From Nostoc sp. MS1 (lineage in GTDB: Bacteria; Cyanobacteriota; Cyanobacteriia; Cyanobacteriales; Nostocaceae), in contig NZ_AP023441.1 in NCBI RefSeq assembly GCF_019976755.1, forward strand, positions 2,663,501 to 2,727,500: a stretch of DNA of 64,000 nt, given 5' to 3'. A program made the translations under genes and the position numbers. The first letter of the stretch is position 1, and every line of letters begins with the position of its first letter. Below the pieces are notes generated by a model. That model did no database searches, was not told where the DNA came from, and was given only the letters and a program-made list of their open reading frames with translations. Of the stretch, positions 61,358-64,000 are shown piece by piece.

Positions 61358-62025
61358 TTACGACTAAACGCAAATCTTTATCTAAGAAGCAACGGGCGTT
61401 AGAAATTCTCTCGCGCCTGAAGCGTCTTTATCCTGATGCAACTTGCTCATTAAACTACACCACACCAGTACAGTTGTTAGTGGCTACTATTCTCTCTGCT
61501 CAGTGTACAGATGAGCGAGTGAATTTAGTTACACCTACTTTATTTAGTTGCTTTCCTGATGCGCCTAGTTTAGCGAATGCTGACATAACTGAGTTAGAAA
61601 ACCTGGTACGTTCTACAGGGTTTTATCGCAATAAGGCAAAGAATATTCAAGCCGCCTGTCGCATGATTGTGAATGAGTATAACTCTGAGGTTCCTAATAC
61701 AATGGAACAGTTGCTAAAACTGCCAGGGGTGGCGAGGAAAACGGCAAATGTGGTTTTAGCCCATGCTTATGGTATTAATGCTGGGGTAACTGTTGATACT
61801 CATGTGAAGCGCCTTAGTCAACGTTTGGGTTTAACTAAGTATCCAGACCCTATCCACATTGAACAGGATTTAATAAAATTATTACCGCAACCTGATTGGG
61901 AAAATTGGTCGATTCGGCTAATTTATCACGGTCGCGCTGTGTGTAAAGCCCGTTCTCCTATGTGTGAGGCTTGCGAACTGGTGGATTTATGCCCATATAA
62001 GACGAAAACAATTATTGTTGGCTAG
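61333..62025 (+). CDS. nth: Endonuclease III (DNA glycosylase/AP lyase)
   Basis: The 230-residue enzyme has a helix-hairpin-helix (LPGVARKTANVVL) with catalytic K136, catalytic D155 (VTVDTHVKR) and the 4Fe-4S cluster motif C-x6-C-x2-C-x5-C (C204, C211, C214, C220). It removes oxidised pyrimidines from DNA. The first codon ATG 61333 lies within the end of rseP; a GTG at 61354 would avoid most of the overlap. Start choice is uncertain, but translational coupling is likely. Confidence 0.97.
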   Translation: MGAKIVPVITTKRKSLSKKQRALEILSRLKRLYPDATCSLNYTTPVQLLVATILSAQCTDERVNLVTPTLFSCFPDAPSLANADITELENLVRSTGFYRNKAKNIQAACRMIVNEYNSEVPNTMEQLLKLPGVARKTANVVLAHAYGINAGVTVDTHVKRLSQRLGLTKYPDPIHIEQDLIKLLPQPDWENWSIRLIYHGRAVCKARSPMCEACELVDLCPYKTKTIIVG

Positions 62026-62100
62026 ATGAGTAAAAATAGAGGCGATTAGCCTTTTCTAAATGTAGAATGGAAAATGCTGTCAAAATTGTTGAATTAATTT

Positions 62101-62403
62101 ATGGCAAAGAAAAGCATGATTGAGCGCGAGAAGAAACGCGCTAGGTTGGTAGAAAAGTATGCTGCAAAGCGTGAAGCTTTGTTAGAAGAGTTCAGAACTA
62201 CTGAATCTCCTCTAGACAAGTTAGAAATTCACCGCCAGATTCAACAGCTACCCCGCAATAGTGCGCCTATCCGTCGCCGTAACCGTTGCTGGGTAACTGG
62301 TCGTCCTAGAGGTGTTTATCGTGACTTTGGGCTATCTCGGAACGTTCTCCGGGAATGGGCGCACGAAGGCCTTTTACCTGGGGTTGTTAAGTCTAGCTGG
62401 TAG
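62101..62403 (+). CDS. rpsN: 30S ribosomal protein S14
   Basis: The 100-residue protein is the zinc-free (C-minus) S14 type: KKSMIEREKKRARL at the N-terminus, PRNSAPIRRRNRCWVTGRPRG in the middle and GLSRNVLREWAHEGLLPGVVKSSW at the end. S14 lies at the head of the small subunit and is needed for its late assembly. Here it is away from the main ribosomal protein operon, as in other cyanobacteria, and is followed by heptamer repeats. Confidence 0.98.
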   Translation: MAKKSMIEREKKRARLVEKYAAKREALLEEFRTTESPLDKLEIHRQIQQLPRNSAPIRRRNRCWVTGRPRGVYRDFGLSRNVLREWAHEGLLPGVVKSSW

Positions 62404-62445
62404 TCATTAGTCATTAGTCAACAGTCAACAGTCAACAGTTTCATA
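62404..62445. repeat. Heptamer repeat array after rpsN
   Basis: TAGTCAT units pass into AGTCAAC units within 40 bases, then TTTGGACTATGGACT. It separates the converging rpsN and the unknown gene at 62481-62810. Confidence 0.7.
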
Positions 62446-62480
62446 CTTTGGACTATGGACTTTTGACTATGGACTAAACT

Positions 62481-62810
62481 TTATTGTCCACAACAACGGT
62501 CTATACCTAGACTTTCTAAGAGTAGATCGCTGACGGCGTTGGCGATCGCAAACTCTCCATAAAAGCTTTTGGAAAAATCAAAGGCCTGCATCTCTGTCAC
62601 AATGGCAATTACCAGAGAACCCAGGTCATTCTCACCTTCCATTCTTTGGCGGACAAAGATTTGGGCTGCACGTTGAGCAATTTTTTGATTGACTGCTTCG
62701 GGAATAAATTCCGTATCTAGCCACCGTAGCAAACGCTCTTGCAACCATTCACCTTCGAGGTTTGGATTGGCTGCTGGTGGTAGGGTGATTGGTGGTATGG
62801 GTTGTGTCAT
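62481..62810 (-). CDS. Conserved hypothetical protein
   Basis: The 109-residue protein is soluble. A Pro-rich N-terminus (MTQPIPPITLPPAANPN) precedes a helical part: EGEWLQERLLRWLDTEFIPE, KIAQRAAQIFVRQRMEGEND, then FSKSFYGEFAIANAVSDLLLE, and it ends in a DRCCGQ tail with two Cys. A family name is not recognised. It diverges from the aat-like gene. Confidence 0.6.
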   Translation of the reverse strand: MTQPIPPITLPPAANPNLEGEWLQERLLRWLDTEFIPEAVNQKIAQRAAQIFVRQRMEGENDLGSLVIAIVTEMQAFDFSKSFYGEFAIANAVSDLLLESLGIDRCCGQ

Positions 62811-62908
62811 ATTCTTAAACGCAGAGGAACGCTAAGGGAAAGACAGAGGAGCGCGGAGGATGGATGCTAGCATCAGACTGCGTTCCTCTGATATTTTTAT
62901 TTTTATCT

Positions 62909-63484
62909 ATGCAATATGATATCGCCTCTATTATTCAAGGCTACGCTCAAGGCTATTTTCTCATGGCGGATGACAATGATTGTCTGGGATGGTATGGTAG
63001 CCGCGATCGCACTTTGATACCTTTAGATGAGCGATTTCGTTATCCTAAATCTTTACAACGTGTTTTGAATCAAGAAAGGTTTTCTGTGGCGATTAACCGT
63101 GATTTTGCGGCTGTAGTCGCTGGCTGTGCTAACCGCGAAACTACTTGGATTTCCCAAGAACTGCAAGAAATTTATTGGCTAATGTATCAGACTGGTTACG
63201 CCTATAGCTTTGAAACATGGCAAGGTGATGAGTTAGCCGGCGGGATTTTAGGAATTGTCATCGGTGGTGCGTTTATTGGTGAATCAATGTTTTATCGCAT
63301 TCCCGATGGTTCTAAGGTAGCAATGGTGAAGCTGGTAGAAAGATTACGTAAAAATGAATTTGTCATGTTTGATGCACAAATGATGAATCCCCACTTAGAA
63401 AGATTTGGCGCTTACAGCATTAAGGATAAAGAATATAAAGCTCTACTGGGCAAAGCACTACAGACTTCTTGCAGTTTAAGTTAA
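62909..63484 (+). CDS. aat: Leucyl/phenylalanyl-tRNA-protein transferase-like protein
   Basis: The start is ATG 62909 (MQYDIASIIQGYAQGYFLMADD...), giving 191 residues; the open frame upstream to 62864 is leader. The Aat fold signature parts are seen: YAQGYFLMAD, WYGSRDRTLIPLDERFRYPKSL, FSVAINRDFAAVVAGCA, TWISQELQEIYWLMYQTGYAYSFETW, GGILGIVIGGAFIGESMFY, FVMFDAQMMNPHLERFGA. Aat transfers Leu or Phe to N-terminal Arg or Lys, marking proteins for ClpS/ClpP. The N-terminal part is shorter than in E. coli Aat (234). Confidence 0.88.
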   Translation: MQYDIASIIQGYAQGYFLMADDNDCLGWYGSRDRTLIPLDERFRYPKSLQRVLNQERFSVAINRDFAAVVAGCANRETTWISQELQEIYWLMYQTGYAYSFETWQGDELAGGILGIVIGGAFIGESMFYRIPDGSKVAMVKLVERLRKNEFVMFDAQMMNPHLERFGAYSIKDKEYKALLGKALQTSCSLS

Positions 63485-63537
63485 TATCAAGCTCACTTAA
63501 ACACTTATCATATTGTGGAGGTTGGTAATTGGTAATC

Positions 63538-64000
63538 TTATAGAAAGCGAGATAAAACTTCAACGGTGGCTTGCCCTGTTTTTTCCCAACTAAATTGATT
63601 AGCTCTATCTATACCTTTAATGGAAAGCTGCGATCGCAGTTCTGCATCCGTGGTTAACTGCTGCATTGCATCGGTAATTTCTGCGGTGTTGTAGGGGTTG
63701 ATGAGGATAGCAGCATCACCAGCAACTTCAGGTAAGGAAGATAAGTTAGAGGTAATAACAGGCGTACCGCAAGCCATAGCTTCTAAGACAGGGAAACCGA
63801 AACCTTCCCACAGACTAGGAAATACAAGAGCGATCGCACCATTAATAATTATTGGTAAGTCAGCATAGGCTACATAGTTGAGAAATTTCACGCGATTAGT
63901 AATTCCCAATTCCTCAACCTGCGCTTGCAAAAACGGTGTATATCGCTTATCAGTCGGCCCTACTAACCATAGTTCATAATCATTGTTTGGTAACGCAGCA
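63538..64000 (-). CDS. Glycosyltransferase family 1 (GT4-type), partial
   Basis: The frame is open to the window edge (about 154 residues seen; the N-terminus is missing). The C-terminal GT-B half is present: LWLVGPTDKRYTPF, VKFLNYVAYADLPIIINGAIALVFPSLWEGFGFPVLEAMACGTPVITSNLSSLPE with the E-x7-E motif, AGDAAILINPYNTAEITDAM. It binds a nucleotide-sugar and may build an exopolysaccharide or lipid glycan. The acceptor is unknown. Confidence 0.92.
   Translation of the reverse strand, partial: AALPNNDYELWLVGPTDKRYTPFLQAQVEELGITNRVKFLNYVAYADLPIIINGAIALVFPSLWEGFGFPVLEAMACGTPVITSNLSSLPEVAGDAAILINPYNTAEITDAMQQLTTDAELRSQLSIKGIDRANQFSWEKTGQATVEVLSRFL

Noticed and set aside
1..64000. tRNA, rRNA, tmRNA or 6S RNA genes
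   Set aside because: I looked through the gaps for cloverleaf-like or known conserved sequences and saw none; a covariance-model scan would be needed to exclude them.

Overview
The window is chromosomal DNA of a filamentous, heterocyst-type cyanobacterium of the Nostoc/Anabaena group. Evidence seen directly: very frequent HIP1 octamers (GCGATCGC), heptameric short tandem repeats (GTCAACT and TAGTCAT types) in many intergenic gaps, a photosystem I psaM gene, the cyanobacterial panC-cmk fusion, an EcaA-type alpha carbonic anhydrase, a b6f cofactor-assembly (CCB1-like) protein and several cyanobacteria-restricted families (DUF3155, DUF3611, EbsA-like). No rRNA, tRNA, CRISPR array or prophage was recognised.

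Layout. 1-7.7 kb: an alpha/beta hydrolase, an unknown membrane protein, a 196-bp MITE-like element, an ArsC/Spx-type reductase, then a large CHAT-protease/TPR protein with a shorter paralogue of its N-terminal module next to it. 7.8-18.9 kb: housekeeping genes (dnaX, a glucolipid-synthase-like glycosyltransferase, ebsA-like, a BioD/DRTGG protein, a DprA/LOG-like protein, MAPEG, YajQ, GST, TPR). 19.6-26.6 kb: psaM (40 codons, easily missed), a ribulose-kinase-like FGGY kinase, a secreted repeat protein divergent from an OmpR-type two-component system, a MiaE-like hydroxylase and a VOC protein. 26.6-28.4 kb: a frameshifted IS4-type transposase and debris of broken genes. 28.4-34.1 kb: GNAT, ComF, a PPC-domain protein, an RRM protein, a cNMP-binding/EcaA gene pair and an unrecognised two-gene operon. 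34.1-36.9 kb: mostly non-coding, with a gene fragment, a VOC protein and a DUF4385 protein. 36.9-47.2 kb: an APC transporter, mltA, glutaminase (with an NtcA-like box), an RlpA-type protein, panC-cmk, Fe-SOD and a small unknown protein. 47.3-48.5 kb: an IS630 element needing a -1 frameshift. 48.9-58.5 kb: a PHP-domain protein, two histidine kinases, a DUF5895-like protein, DUF3155, PadR plus CCB1-like, DUF3611 and serS. 58.6-64 kb: an unknown protein, a toxin-antitoxin pair, a site-2 protease followed closely by nth, rpsN, an aat-like gene, and a glycosyltransferase running off the window edge.

Most genes are singletons or two-gene units. Likely functional units are the CHAT protein with its N-terminal paralogue, GST with its neighbour, the response regulator with its kinase (4-bp overlap) and the divergent secreted protein, the cNMP-binding protein with EcaA, PadR with CCB1-like, the antitoxin with its PIN toxin, and the protease with nth. 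The best candidates for undescribed biology are the CHAT/TPR pair with its repeated W-E-Y peptide motif and the unrecognised pair at 32566-34062.
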